Shown here piece after piece: positions 30,590 through 41,124 of a stretch of 64,000 bases of DNA. The translations under genes were made by a program, and so were the position numbers. The notes under the pieces were generated by a model. The model made no database searches. It worked only from the letters and a program-made list of their open reading frames with translations, and was not told the DNA's origin. The stretch is from Lithodes maja (Eukaryota > Arthropoda > Malacostraca > Decapoda > Lithodidae). The stretch is taken from contig JBAKBP010010452.1 in NCBI GenBank assembly GCA_037953745.1, positions 1 to 64,000 of the forward strand, given 5' to 3'. The number at the start of each line of letters is the position of its first letter. Position 1 is the first letter of the stretch.

Positions 30590-33362
30590 ATGTCTAATAC
30601 ATCAGAACACAGTATGGGTCAGGTCACGATACGGGCTCGGAGGGAGAAAGACCTGTGGAGTGGCTAGTCGATAGCGAGGAGGGTGCTAGAAGATTTTTAG
30701 AGGTGCCCCTTACCGCTGCCAGGGTGTTGAAGCTGAATAAGTATGGCTTAAAGTGTGTGGCAGGTCTTCAGGGTCACCAGGGTTTAAGTGGCATGAGGAA
30801 AGATCAGCTGAGGACTTTGATATTGGGCTTAGAAGGGAGAGACCTGGGTGGAGAGGCGACTGGGGGCCCCGGTCCCCAGGTCCCCCTCCACTCTACCCCC
30901 GTATCAAACGTCAGGGTGCCTGAATTTAGTACATACCCCCAAGTTGATGGTCAATGGCAGCGTGGAATTCAATCACAGGGACCCTGTCCATTAAATGCAC
31001 CTTCCCCTCCTCAAGGGTTGACTCCAGATTTGTTGTTTCGGCTTGAGATGGCCAAGGTTGAGGCCGCCGAAAGACAGGCTAGTGTGCAGGCTGAGGCTGC
31101 AGAGAGAACAGCTATACGAGAGGCTGAACTGCAGGCAGAGTCTACTAGGTATCGGGCTGAAAGGGAGCTGGAGAGATCTCGAGTGGAGGTAACAGGGCGA
31201 AATATTGGGGGAGGTAACAGACATCGGGACCAATCATTGTCGCACCTGCTTAAACTAGTTCCTGTGTTCGATGAATTAGGTGTGTCTGAGTTTTTTATGC
31301 GATTTGAGAAGAAGTGTCAGGAACACCAGTGGCCTCAGGAAAAGTGGGCAGCATTAGTTTTATCAAGACTCCTAGGAAATGGGCTAAAGGCATATGATGC
31401 ACTACCTTTAGAGTCCTGTGTAGTTTATGATGAGCTAAAGAAGGCTGTGCTACGGGCCTATGAGTTACAACCAGAAACTTACCGCTTGAAGTTTCGGGGT
31501 GTTACTAAGGGCAAGGATAGTACCTTCCTAGAACACGCTCGGGACTTGTCTGATGCACTACGACATTGGCTGCGTTCCGAGAGGGCAGCTACTTTTGAGG
31601 AGTTGAGTGAGCTGGTTCTCTTGGAGCAGTTCTTTAAGTGCACAGGCGGGGACTTAACATTAAATATAAAGGAAAAAAATCCTAGAACTCTCCAGGAGGC
31701 AGCAGAAATGGCTGACCTCCGACTGTCATTAATTCGAGGGTGCGGAGCAGCAGCTAGGAGTGAGTCGGGTGCAAAGGATCGTACCCCTCCCCCTCCCAAG
31801 AATTTTGATACACATAAATACACAAAACCATCTAGCACTGACAATAAAACGGAACATAAACCAAATACCGTCCCGTATAAGAAGTCTAATGGTACCTCCC
31901 ACTCCCAAGGGAAACCAAAGAGTAAAGAGTGCTTCGCATGTCACAAGGAGGGTCACTTTGCAAATGCTTGTCCGAACAAGCCACCAAACAAGGTTGTGTC
32001 ATTGGCCAGTAAGCATAGGGGTGTCGCCTATATCTTCTGAGTTTGCCAAGGGTAGTTCATCAGAGGTTGGGACACAGCCTGTGTTCAAGAGTCCGGAAGG
32101 CTCGAACCCTGTCCGCGACGTCTTTGGGGGTCATAGAGGGCATGGTTTTGTGAGGTGGGCTGGCGAAAGGCGAAGAGTTAAGCTATTGCGTGATACTGGG
32201 GCTTCTCAGACCTTGTTAAGGAACTTTACTGGTAGACCGATTAACGCTGCTCGGGTGGTGGTAGTTCAGGGGATCAATGCTACGAAGTCCTACCCGCTGG
32301 TGCAGATGGAGCTGGAGGTGGGTGGTGTGGCGAAGGAGCTGGATGTCAGAATTGTAGAGAAGTTGCCTGTTGGGGGCGTCGACCTCCTCCTCGGCAACGA
32401 CTTTGCGGTGCCTGCTTCTAAGGTTTCACCCTTGGTCGTTGCCGAGAAGGCGGCCGACGTTAGTAGGGAGGAACAGGAGTGGGTTGAGAAGTGTAGCGTA
32501 CAAACTATGGCGTGTGTTGTGACGCGTTCTCAGACATCCGGAGCCTTGCAGCCACCACCTCAGTCTATCAAACCGCGGAGGAAAGGTCACAAGAAAACGG
32601 GAAGTGTTGGTCAATTGGAGAGTTTTGAGCCGGCAGTGTTTCTTGGTGACTCATTATTGGCACCTATGTTAGAGTCTGGAGAGGCCCCGGGGCCTGTCAC
32701 CGCTAGTGCAGGTGCAGGGCAGGAAGAGACTCTGCGACAGCATCGTTATGCGCAGCGTGACATTGGAGGTGGAAATAAATTATTTAAGATGAACTTGGAT
32801 AATCTCGCACCTGCTGATATATGTTCCTTGCAGCTGGAAGATCCTGAAGTCAGGGCGTGTGGTAATGGTGCTGTCGAACTGGAGAGCGATGGGGATGCGC
32901 AGCCTGGTGATTTTTTCTTGTCCGAGGGGATCTTGTATCAGAGACATCAGGATCCCAAGAAAAAGTGGGATGGCGGGTCAGGATTAGTGGACCAGTTAGT
33001 AGTACCGAGGGTGTGCCGTGAGAGCTAATTGAGATTAGCTCATGATGTGCCTTTGGCAGGGCACCTGGGGGCACGTAAGACGGAGGCAGCTCTGAGCAAG
33101 CTTTTCTGGTGGCCTGGGTTAAAGGCGAGTGTCGTGTCATGGGTGTCACAGTGTCAAGCTTGTCAAGTTGTTGGGAAACCCAATCAGGTCATCCCGAGAG
33201 CCTCGTTACAACCCATTCCTGTCATTGGGCCGCCCTTCAGCAAAGTAGTTATCGATATGGTTGGCCCATTGCCCCCCACTAGTGCCGGCAATACATTTTT
33301 ACTAACTGTATTGGATGTAGCAACACGGTATCCAGATGCTTACCCCATGCGCAACGGGATGG
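30590..33362 (+). pseudogene. Gypsy-1 Gag-protease-integrase, truncated
   Basis: Homologous over its length to the Gypsy-2 polyprotein. The ATG at 30590 is one base out of frame with the long gag frame (30655-32040), which has a coiled-coil segment, the capsid region (LKAYDALPLESCVVYDELKK) and a CCHC knuckle (CFACHKEGHFANAC). A frameshift near 32000 moves to the protease frame: LLRDTGASQTLL (DTG at 32192) and GGVDLLLGNDFAV. A TAA at 33026-33028 is followed in frame by the integrase zinc region (HDVPLAGHLG...CQACQ) and the first catalytic Asp (VIDMVGPL). The sequence stops at 33362, where the Gypsy-2 LTR starts; the rest of integrase, the RT and the 3' LTR are absent from the window. Confidence 0.88.
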
Positions 33363-35225
33363 TGTGACGCATGTCGAGTATGAGCATGCTGTACAGAACG
33401 CCCAGTCAGGCCCCACTCTCGCTAGGATCGTCAGGGCAGGAACTTTGGCTGTAGTCTGTGTAGAGTTTCCTAACTTAGTTTATGTGAGCCGTTGTACTAT
33501 AAGTATTATAAATATGTATTTTGTTTTCATCTGAGTCAACGAGTTCTATTTTATATCATTAGTTATAAGTATTGTGTGTGGGACTTATATGTAATGATGA
33601 GAGGAGAGAGAGAGAGATATTACGTAACGGGGACCAGTGAGTGCGCCACGCGGGCAGATAGGCCTAATTCCCTCCTCCCTCCTCCCTTCCTCCCTTTCAG
33701 CGCGTGGGAAGTTCTTTGTCGATCCCAGATTGAGAGAGAATATGACGTCATGATTGCCAGTGGGCGGTCCTTAAGTAGTTTGAGATATGCCGCTAGAGGG
33801 CCGAGTATAAAAAGAGAGGTTCTTGCCACCATTTCTTCAGAACTCATCAGGCAAAGCGACTTCTCATATCCCTTGCAACTATCCATATTCTTCCGACTGA
33901 TGTGAACTTTCTCTACTCTCTGAACAGCCTATCTTCTTCTCTTCTCGTCCCTGTTTAACCTCCATGACCCCTTTGGTGCAGATTTAGTCAGCCAAAGTAT
34001 TATCGCTTGAGTTCTCACGAGATAAGTGCCTGTTAGATAGCCTATTTTTGGAAGGGTTAACTAGAATAGGATTGATTGATGTTTGTTGCACTCGTATATG
34101 CATTTCCCTGTGTGCGATTATTCATGTTCCTGTTTTCTGCTGGTTTAGGCAATGCTAGACTGGGATAGGGTTTCTGAGTTGTGATTTCCTATGAGTACTA
34201 GGTTGCGGTTGAACCAGTACAATTGCAACGGAGACGTGGAACGCCTAGGTGGTCTTTCTGACTGTGTACCGTGGGAGTTTAGCACTGTGTTGCGAGTGAG
34301 GGCTTTTGCCTATGCCACCCAACACTGTGTTATCTCATTTGCTTGACTTTGAGAGGATCGCCAGGAGAGAACCAGATACTAGTGATCTGGATCTCTCAAG
34401 AGAGCATCCCGTCAATTACCGTAATTTGGCCGCACAGTCTTAAGGACCTCGCTAGGCTACGAGCCGCTTGCTCAGCCATTGTCTCTTAACCTTAGATATC
34501 CCAGCTAGACTTTGCTCGACCAGCAGATACAGTATAGTATTGAAGCTTCTCCTTATGTATATTATTGTTTAAGCACTATTGATTTCATGTGTGGCACGCT
34601 TAGCTACTTCAGAGATTAGTGGCCCACGAGCACAATCTTAGTAGGCTATTGCCAGTGCATTGTCGGAGTATTTCTTCTTAATGTTTGCCATATCCTATTG
34701 CTTATTCTTATTCTTATAATTCTTCTTATGTCAATTTAAAGCCTTTAATTACCAGTGAGTTATTCATTAAATTGCTGTTCAAAATCCGATACTTACTTCT
34801 TACGAGTATTCGAGAAGCATCTAACTTATCAGAAGATTCCTTGCTTGATGCTCGAGGACTATTGTTTAACGTAACGTAATAGTGCCGATCCGAAGTAGAG
34901 GGTGGAGGACTTCTTAAGTTCTTAGTTCAAGGGTGGATTACTTCGGCTTCGGCCAACACTATTCTTTAGTGTTGTAGTACTTTCTTCTTTGTTTGATTGT
35001 TGACCAGACTAGATAACTCCCGTCTTGTTATTAGTCTGTTGTGTGAAACGCTAGTACCGAGTTCTTGTATACCCCGTTATAGCAGATAGAACTCTGGAGG
35101 GTAGTGGCGTTTTTTGTTCGGCTGGCAGTACTCTGGGGTTGGGATCGTGTGTTTCCGTTGTGGCAGCGAGCCATACTCGAGTCCTGTGTAAGAGCCCTAG
35201 TGTACCCGAGTGCCCGGTCGTAACA
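33363..35225 (+). repeat. Gypsy-2 5' LTR
   Basis: From TGTGACGCATGTCG to CGGTCGTAACA, 1863 bp, unusually long for a Gypsy LTR. Nearly identical to 41125-42986. Short ORFs inside it (for example near 33492-33905) are present in both LTRs but show no domain and differ by a frameshift. Confidence 0.93.
33806..33814 (+). promoter_or_regulatory. TATA box of the Gypsy-2 LTR
   Basis: TATAAAAAG, in the context CCGAGTATAAAAAGAGAGG and repeated at 41568-41576 in the 3' LTR. Position and quality suit an RNA polymerase II core promoter; transcription would start about 30 bp downstream, near 33836. Confidence 0.65.
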
Positions 35226-35227
35226 AA

Positions 35228-35245
35228 TGGCGACCTTGCTTAGGA
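35228..35245 (+). promoter_or_regulatory. Candidate primer-binding site
   Basis: TGGCGACCTTGCTTAGGA begins two bases after the LTR. The same sequence with minor change follows the Gypsy-1 LTR at 30378. It begins with TGG, as expected for complementarity to a tRNA CCA end; the tRNA is not identified. Confidence 0.6.
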
Positions 35246-35439
35246 TTTTATGAACAGTATAATTTTTTGCAGAGTTGTACAACATTTGTTTGTTCGTACT
35301 TTAGCGTACATATTGAAGAATATTTTTTTTTGTAAGGCAATTAGGAGAGCATTTAAGAGACTCCAGTTAATTTAGTAATTAGTGCTTGCATAAGGGAGTT
35401 TAACACTTTTGTCTCGAGAATTTTTTGGTGAACTTCAGT

Positions 35440-38400
35440 ATGTCGGGCCCTAGTACTGACGAGGAGCGAGAGATGCTAAGTGAGGAGGTGCCGTTAGTAA
35501 CTAGTGAGGAGGATGCTAGACTTTTTGTGAGTAAGCAGTACCATGTGACGGAGGAGAGGCTGACTGGGGTGAATGTTTATGGCTTGCACCTGATAGCCAA
35601 GGTTTTGGGTCTATCCAATGTAGGAGGGATGTCCAAGGGGGAGCTGATTTCCTGGGTGTTGCGTGGGCGACATGGGGTTTCGGAGGAGAGGGCGTTTGGG
35701 GGGGTTCCTCCCCAGATCCCCTCTCACTCGACTCCCACAGTGCCGTCCACTCAGTTGCCGGAGGTTAGCACTCTCCCACAGAGGGATGAGAATTGGAAGA
35801 TTGGAGTGCCCTCGGGCGGTGCGTATGATGGTTCCCCAGTTCTTGCCCCCCCTCCTTCAGTAGTGGCAGCTCCCTCTTCCTGCCTGTCTCCAGATATGAT
35901 ATTTAGACTTGAGCTTGCTAAAATTGAGATTGAGGCTAGGAAGCAGGAGATGGAGAATGAGTCTAGGAGGCATGAGAAGGAGATGGAGGCTGAGTCTAGG
36001 AGGTATGCAATCGAGGCTGAGTCTAGGAAGTATGCGATTGAGGCTGAGTCTAGGAAGCAGGAGAATGAGACTAGGAGGCACGAGGCTGAGCTTAGATACG
36101 ACTCCGAGAAATATTGTGCTCAGATAGACTTAGATAAGACTCGTGCAGAGTCGACAGGGATTCGGATGGGCCGTGAGGGCCAAGTAAGAGAACAGTCCTT
36201 GTCCCACTTAGTCAAGTTGGTGCCGGCATTTAGTGAAACTGAAGTCACAGAATTTTTTAATCGTTTTGAGAAGAAGTGTAGGGAGCATAATTGGCCTGAA
36301 GAGAAGTGGGCAGCTCTGGTCTCCTCAAGACTTACGGGTAAGGGTCTGAAGGCTTATGATGCACTGCCTTTAGAGTCTTGCATTGACTACCCAGAATTGA
36401 AGAGAGCTGTCCTACGGGCATACGAGTTGCAACCAGAAACATATCGATTGAAGTTTCGGGGTGTTACAAAGACTAGGGAGGCGACCTTTCTTGAGCATGC
36501 CCGGGACTTAAAAGATGCACTTACAAACTGGACACGTTCTGAGAAAGCTGAGACGGCCGAACAGTTGACGGAGCTGTTTCTGCTCGAGCAGTTTTATAAG
36601 TGTACAGGTGCAGAAATGACTTTAACTATTAAAGAAAAGAATCCAAAAACTCTACAGGAGGCAGCTGAGATGGCTGACCTCCGGCTATCATTAATTCGTG
36701 GGTGCGGGTCTGCCCAGCGTAGTGAGGCAGGTAACAAGGGGCGTGACGCCCCACCCCCCCGAGTTAGTAATATATCTTATGCAAACAAGTACAAGAGTTA
36801 TGATACCAAGACTGACCACAAGACTAGCACCGTCCCATTTAAGAAGGGGCCGGGCCCTTCCCAGTACCAAGGGAAGCCCAAAGGGGAGTTAGAGTGTTAT
36901 CAATGTCATAAAAAGGGGCACTTTGCAAGAGTCTGTCCTAGCAAACCACCTACAGCAGCTGTGTCTTTGGCCTGCAACATTGGTGTGTCTCTGAAGCCTT
37001 CTGAGTTTGCCCGGGGCAGTTCGTCAGAGGCTGAGGCACAGCCAATGCAGAAGCACCTGGGAGGCTCGAACCCTGCTCAGGATGTTTTTTGCGACCATAG
37101 AGGACGGGGTTGCGTGATGTGGGCGGGGCGCAAGCATGGAGTAGAGGTCTTGCGTGATACAGGTGCTTCCCAGACTTTGATGAAAAACTTGACTGGCTAC
37201 CCTATAAATGCGGCTCGGGTGGTGGTGGTGCAGGGTATTAATGCAACTCGGTCATACCCGCTGGTGCGGTTGGAGTTGGAGGTGGATGGTGTGGCACGTG
37301 AATTGGATGTTGGGATTGTGGAGAAACTGCCAGTGGAGGGCGTCGACCTTCTTCTCGGCAACGACTTTGCAATGCCCGCTTCTGAGGTTCTACCCTTAGT
37401 CGTTGCCGAGAGGCCGGCCGACGTGAGTAGGGAAGAGCGAGAGTGGGTCGAGCGGTGCCAGGCACAACCCATGGCGTGTGCTGTCACCCGAGCTCGGGCA
37501 GCTAAAGTGTCACAGCCTAGTCCTCCGTCTTCAGACCAGCAGAGGAACGATCAACAGGAGGAGGCTAAAGCTGGAGTTGGTTTTAAGAGTTTTGACTCGG
37601 CGGCTCTCCTGGGTGATTCAGTATTAGCACCATTACTTAGTTCTGGAGTAGCCCCTGGGCCTGTCATCGAGAGTGACGAGGCTGGGCATGACGAGTCTCC
37701 ACGACAGCAACGTTATGAACATCGAGAGAGACAGAGGGAGCAGCTCAGTATCGGGGAGGGTCATGCATTGCTCCGGGAGCAGTTAGATCGCTTGGCACCC
37801 TCAGATATACGTCGGTTGCAGCTGGAGGACCCTGAGCTCCAAACGTGTGCTAATGGAGCTGTGGAGCTCGACGAGGACGGTGATGCACAGCCGGGAGATT
37901 TTTTTTATTTAGATGGCATCCTGTATCGGCGTTTTCAAGACCCTAACCGTAGCTGGAAGATGGGGTCCGGGGTAGTGGACCAGTTGATGGTGCCGCGGGA
38001 GTGCAGGGATAGCCTACTGAGTTTGGCGCATGACACACCGCTGGCAGGACATTTGGGGGTAAGAAAAACGGTGGCGGCTTTGGGGAAGTTGTTTTGGTGG
38101 CCGGGGATGAAGTCTCATGTGCAGTCCTGGATAAACTCATGTGATATTTGTCAACGGGTCGGGAAACCAAACCAAGTTATTCCTAAAGCTCCGTTGCACC
38201 CTATTCCTGTAATTGGGCCACCTTTTAGTAAGATTGTTGTTGACATGGTTGGTCCCCTCCCTCCCACAAAGGCTGGTAATAAATTTTTGTTAACCATCAT
38301 GGATGTTGCCACTAGATACCCCGATGCATACCCCATGAAAAACGGCATGGCTAAGACGGTAGTCAGTAACTTGTTGTGGTACTTTTCAAGGTACGGGTAC

Positions 38401-40605
38401 CCGGAGGAGATTCAGTCTGATCAGGGGTCCAATTTCACCTCCAATCTCTTTAAGCAAACAATGCAACAGCATGGAATACGGGCGGTGGTATCGTCAGCGT
38501 ATCACCCTGAGAGCCAAGGGGTGCTTGAGCGGTGGCATGCCACCCTTAAAAGCATGCTCAGGTGTTATTGTGCTGATAACGGAAGAGATTGGGATCTTGG
38601 ATTGCCGTATGTACTGTTTGCTGCTCGGGAAGTGCCTGGTGAGAGCCTGGGATTTAGTCCAAACGAGCTGATTTTTGGACACCGAGTCAGGGGCCCCCTT
38701 AATATGCTGCGGGAAATTTGGGAAGGAACTGTGCCGCATTGTTCCTTGTTGAAGTATGTGTTTGAAAGCCGTGAGCGCATGCTTAAGAGTCTGGAGATGG
38801 CAGGTCGGAATTTAACAGGGTCACAAGCTTTAATGAAGGACAGGTATGATCGCAAAGTGAAGCTCCGGGAGTTCATTGTGGGACAGGAGGTGTTGATTTT
38901 GTTGCCTTTGGTGGGTAACCCCTTGTCGGCGAAGTATACTGGACCCTATAAAATTGTGGAGAAAATTTCGGACCTAGATTACCTTGTTGCCACTCCAGAC
39001 AGGAGGAAGAAGAATCAGTTATGTCACGTGAACCTGATAAAAGAGTATGTGAGGCGCCCCTCTGAGCCTCTCACTGTCCCTGTGTTGGCTTGTTGCGGCC
39101 GTGGTGGAGAAGGAGAGGGGGACAGTCAAGCTTCAGAGGAGGATAGCTGGGATCACCATGTTTCAGCGGATCAGTGGGCGGGGAACTCGAGCCTAAGGGC
39201 TGACGAGGCTATAGCCCATTTGCCTGAGCCGCAATTTGAAGCTATCCGTCAGTTGCTCGGTTTATACCCCACTGTATTCGCTGAACATCCAGGCCTCACT
39301 ACTCAGGCTATGCATGATGTTGACGTGGGGCACCATCTACCCTTTAAGTCAATCCCATACCGTGTGCCCCCCATAAAACTACCCGCTCTGAGGGATGAGT
39401 TGGAGTATATGCTCGGTAGAGGGTTGATAGAGAAAGGTACCGTTAAATGGACTTCCCCCGTAACACTGCAGCCTAAACCAGATGGCAAGGTACGCTTCTG
39501 TATTGATTTCCGTAGGCTAAACGGTTTGACTCCAACTAACCCATATCCTCTTCCTCGGGTTGATGATAGTGTTGATAAAATTGGTAATGCTCGGTTTTTG
39601 TCTAAAGTTGATTTAGTAAAAGGTTACTGGCAAGTACCTTTGTCCGAGCGCGCTAAAGAGGTATGTGGTTTTGTGGTGGACGGGAGTACTTACCGGTGTA
39701 ATGTTATGCCCTACGGACTTAAGAATGCACCAGCAACGTTTCAGAACCTGATGAATGAAATTGTCAAGGACATTCCAAATTGCACCGTATACTTGGACGA
39801 TGTAATCATTTATGATGACGACTTTGAGAGCCATTGTGAGCACCTGGAGACCTTGTTCCGGAAACTTAGTGAAGCAAGTCTGGTAGTAAATTTGGCAAAG
39901 TGTGACTTCGTAAAAGCCACTGTGCAGTACCTTGGGTTTGTAGTGGGAAGGGGACAGGTGTGCCCTCCTCAGAACAAGGTACAGGCTATCAATAAATTTC
40001 CGCACCCAACCACCAAGAAGCAGATCATGAGATTCTTGGGTATGATAGGCTACTACAGACGCTTTATAAAAGGTTACTCTACGGTGTTGGCACCTCTCAC
40101 AGATTTGTTATCTAAAGACAAAAAGTTTTTGTGGGCGCCTGAGTGTGAAAAGGCTTTTAATTTAGTGAAGCATTTGCTGTGTACTCACCCGATACTCAGG
40201 GCCCCAGACTTTAACAGGCCTTTTCAGCTGGCAACAGATGCTAGTGGTGTAGGGGCTGGTGCCATCTTGCTACAGACAGACAATGAAGGTGTGGAACACC
40301 CAGTAAGTTTCTTTTCTAAGAAGTTCAATGCTGCACAAAAGAACTATTCTACAATAGAAAAGGAATTACTGGCGATTGTGCTGTCACTCAGGCACTTCGA
40401 GGTGTATGTTCCAGCCTATGGCCCAGTCGTGGTTATCTACACTGATCATCACCCTTTGAGATTCCTAAATCAATTTCACAATCGCAATATGAGACTGACC
40501 CGGTGGTCATTGATGTTGCAGGAGTATAACCTGGACATCCGGCATATTGCGGGAGGTGACAATGTGATTGCGGATTGTTTATCGAGGGTAGATGATCAGT
40601 CGTAG
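35440..40605 (+). CDS. Gypsy-2 Gag-Pol polyprotein (integrase before RT)
   Basis: An uninterrupted 1721-residue ORF; the ATG at 35440 is the first in frame. Residues about 155-240 form a charged coiled coil with repeated ESRRYAIEAESRK-type units. Residues about 250-430 are the capsid (WAALVSSRLTGKGLKAYDAL, YRLKFRGVTK), of the type related to vertebrate SCAN domains. The CCHC knuckle is at 486-499 (CYQCHKKGHFARVC). The protease has DTG at 573-575. Integrase follows: H864/H871/C901/C904 and D935, D994, E1030 (D-35-E spacing). Then the RT has RFCIDFRRLN, LSKVDLVKGYWQ and YLDD (1451-1454), and RNase H has D1600, E1642 and D1669. All catalytic residues are present. Gag and Pol are in one frame, so no frameshift separates them. 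In most Ty3/Gypsy elements integrase comes last; Gmr1-type elements share this order. Probably functional. Confidence 0.93.
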   Translation: MSGPSTDEEREMLSEEVPLVTSEEDARLFVSKQYHVTEERLTGVNVYGLHLIAKVLGLSNVGGMSKGELISWVLRGRHGVSEERAFGGVPPQIPSHSTPTVPSTQLPEVSTLPQRDENWKIGVPSGGAYDGSPVLAPPPSVVAAPSSCLSPDMIFRLELAKIEIEARKQEMENESRRHEKEMEAESRRYAIEAESRKYAIEAESRKQENETRRHEAELRYDSEKYCAQIDLDKTRAESTGIRMGREGQVREQSLSHLVKLVPAFSETEVTEFFNRFEKKCREHNWPEEKWAALVSSRLTGKGLKAYDALPLESCIDYPELKRAVLRAYELQPETYRLKFRGVTKTREATFLEHARDLKDALTNWTRSEKAETAEQLTELFLLEQFYKCTGAEMTLTIKEKNPKTLQEAAEMADLRLSLIRGCGSAQRSEAGNKGRDAPPPRVSNISYANKYKSYDTKTDHKTSTVPFKKGPGPSQYQGKPKGELECYQCHKKGHFARVCPSKPPTAAVSLACNIGVSLKPSEFARGSSSEAEAQPMQKHLGGSNPAQDVFCDHRGRGCVMWAGRKHGVEVLRDTGASQTLMKNLTGYPINAARVVVVQGINATRSYPLVRLELEVDGVARELDVGIVEKLPVEGVDLLLGNDFAMPASEVLPLVVAERPADVSREEREWVERCQAQPMACAVTRARAAKVSQPSPPSSDQQRNDQQEEAKAGVGFKSFDSAALLGDSVLAPLLSSGVAPGPVIESDEAGHDESPRQQRYEHRERQREQLSIGEGHALLREQLDRLAPSDIRRLQLEDPELQTCANGAVELDEDGDAQPGDFFYLDGILYRRFQDPNRSWKMGSGVVDQLMVPRECRDSLLSLAHDTPLAGHLGVRKTVAALGKLFWWPGMKSHVQSWINSCDICQRVGKPNQVIPKAPLHPIPVIGPPFSKIVVDMVGPLPPTKAGNKFLLTIMDVATRYPDAYPMKNGMAKTVVSNLLWYFSRYGYPEEIQSDQGSNFTSNLFKQTMQQHGIRAVVSSAYHPESQGVLERWHATLKSMLRCYCADNGRDWDLGLPYVLFAAREVPGESLGFSPNELIFGHRVRGPLNMLREIWEGTVPHCSLLKYVFESRERMLKSLEMAGRNLTGSQALMKDRYDRKVKLREFIVGQEVLILLPLVGNPLSAKYTGPYKIVEKISDLDYLVATPDRRKKNQLCHVNLIKEYVRRPSEPLTVPVLACCGRGGEGEGDSQASEEDSWDHHVSADQWAGNSSLRADEAIAHLPEPQFEAIRQLLGLYPTVFAEHPGLTTQAMHDVDVGHHLPFKSIPYRVPPIKLPALRDELEYMLGRGLIEKGTVKWTSPVTLQPKPDGKVRFCIDFRRLNGLTPTNPYPLPRVDDSVDKIGNARFLSKVDLVKGYWQVPLSERAKEVCGFVVDGSTYRCNVMPYGLKNAPATFQNLMNEIVKDIPNCTVYLDDVIIYDDDFESHCEHLETLFRKLSEASLVVNLAKCDFVKATVQYLGFVVGRGQVCPPQNKVQAINKFPHPTTKKQIMRFLGMIGYYRRFIKGYSTVLAPLTDLLSKDKKFLWAPECEKAFNLVKHLLCTHPILRAPDFNRPFQLATDASGVGAGAILLQTDNEGVEHPVSFFSKKFNAAQKNYSTIEKELLAIVLSLRHFEVYVPAYGPVVVIYTDHHPLRFLNQFHNRNMRLTRWSLMLQEYNLDIRHIAGGDNVIADCLSRVDDQS

Positions 40606-41124
40606 GCTATCACAGGTGTATGATCCCGAAGAGATTGACACACGGGTAGCCTCCTGCTTTGGTTTGAGTAGTATTTTGCGCTTGGTGCTTGTTGGCTCGC
40701 GGTTGTAGCCCAGCGTATTGGGTCGTAAAGCAGGATTGTTGAGCGTTTGGTATAGAAGAAAATAGGCTGCCCTTATAGTGCAGCCGGAAAAAAACATATT
40801 AAAATATAAAAAATCATATAAAAACTCTTTCTTTTTGATATAGATAATTGTATAAGTTTGTCATAGCCTATAGTGTTTGAGTAGTCCACGAACTATCAAA
40901 CGGCTGAGCTGCTGTAAGCTCGCTCTGGGAGCATGATATTATTTTTTTACTATTGTTGGGAGGAGTTATGAAATGTGAATTTTTTTTTTTTATATATAAG
41001 ATGTGTTTTAGTGATAAACTCAGCGTTGTTTTAGTGCCATGCGGTCGCTGGGTGTGAGGGGTTTGATGGGGTTCTGTATATCAGATTTTAGCTCAGGGTT
41101 GAGCAAGTAAAATCTTGGGGGAGG
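40606..41124 (+). other. Gypsy-2 3' untranslated region and polypurine tract
   Basis: About 520 non-coding bases; the last (AAAATCTTGGGGGAGG, 41109-41124) form the polypurine tract that would prime plus-strand DNA next to the 3' LTR. Confidence 0.7.

Noticed and set aside
33492..33905. 137-codon ORF in the Gypsy-2 LTR as a gene
   Set aside because: It has no recognisable domain, overlaps the LTR promoter, and the matching LTR copy has a frameshift in it.
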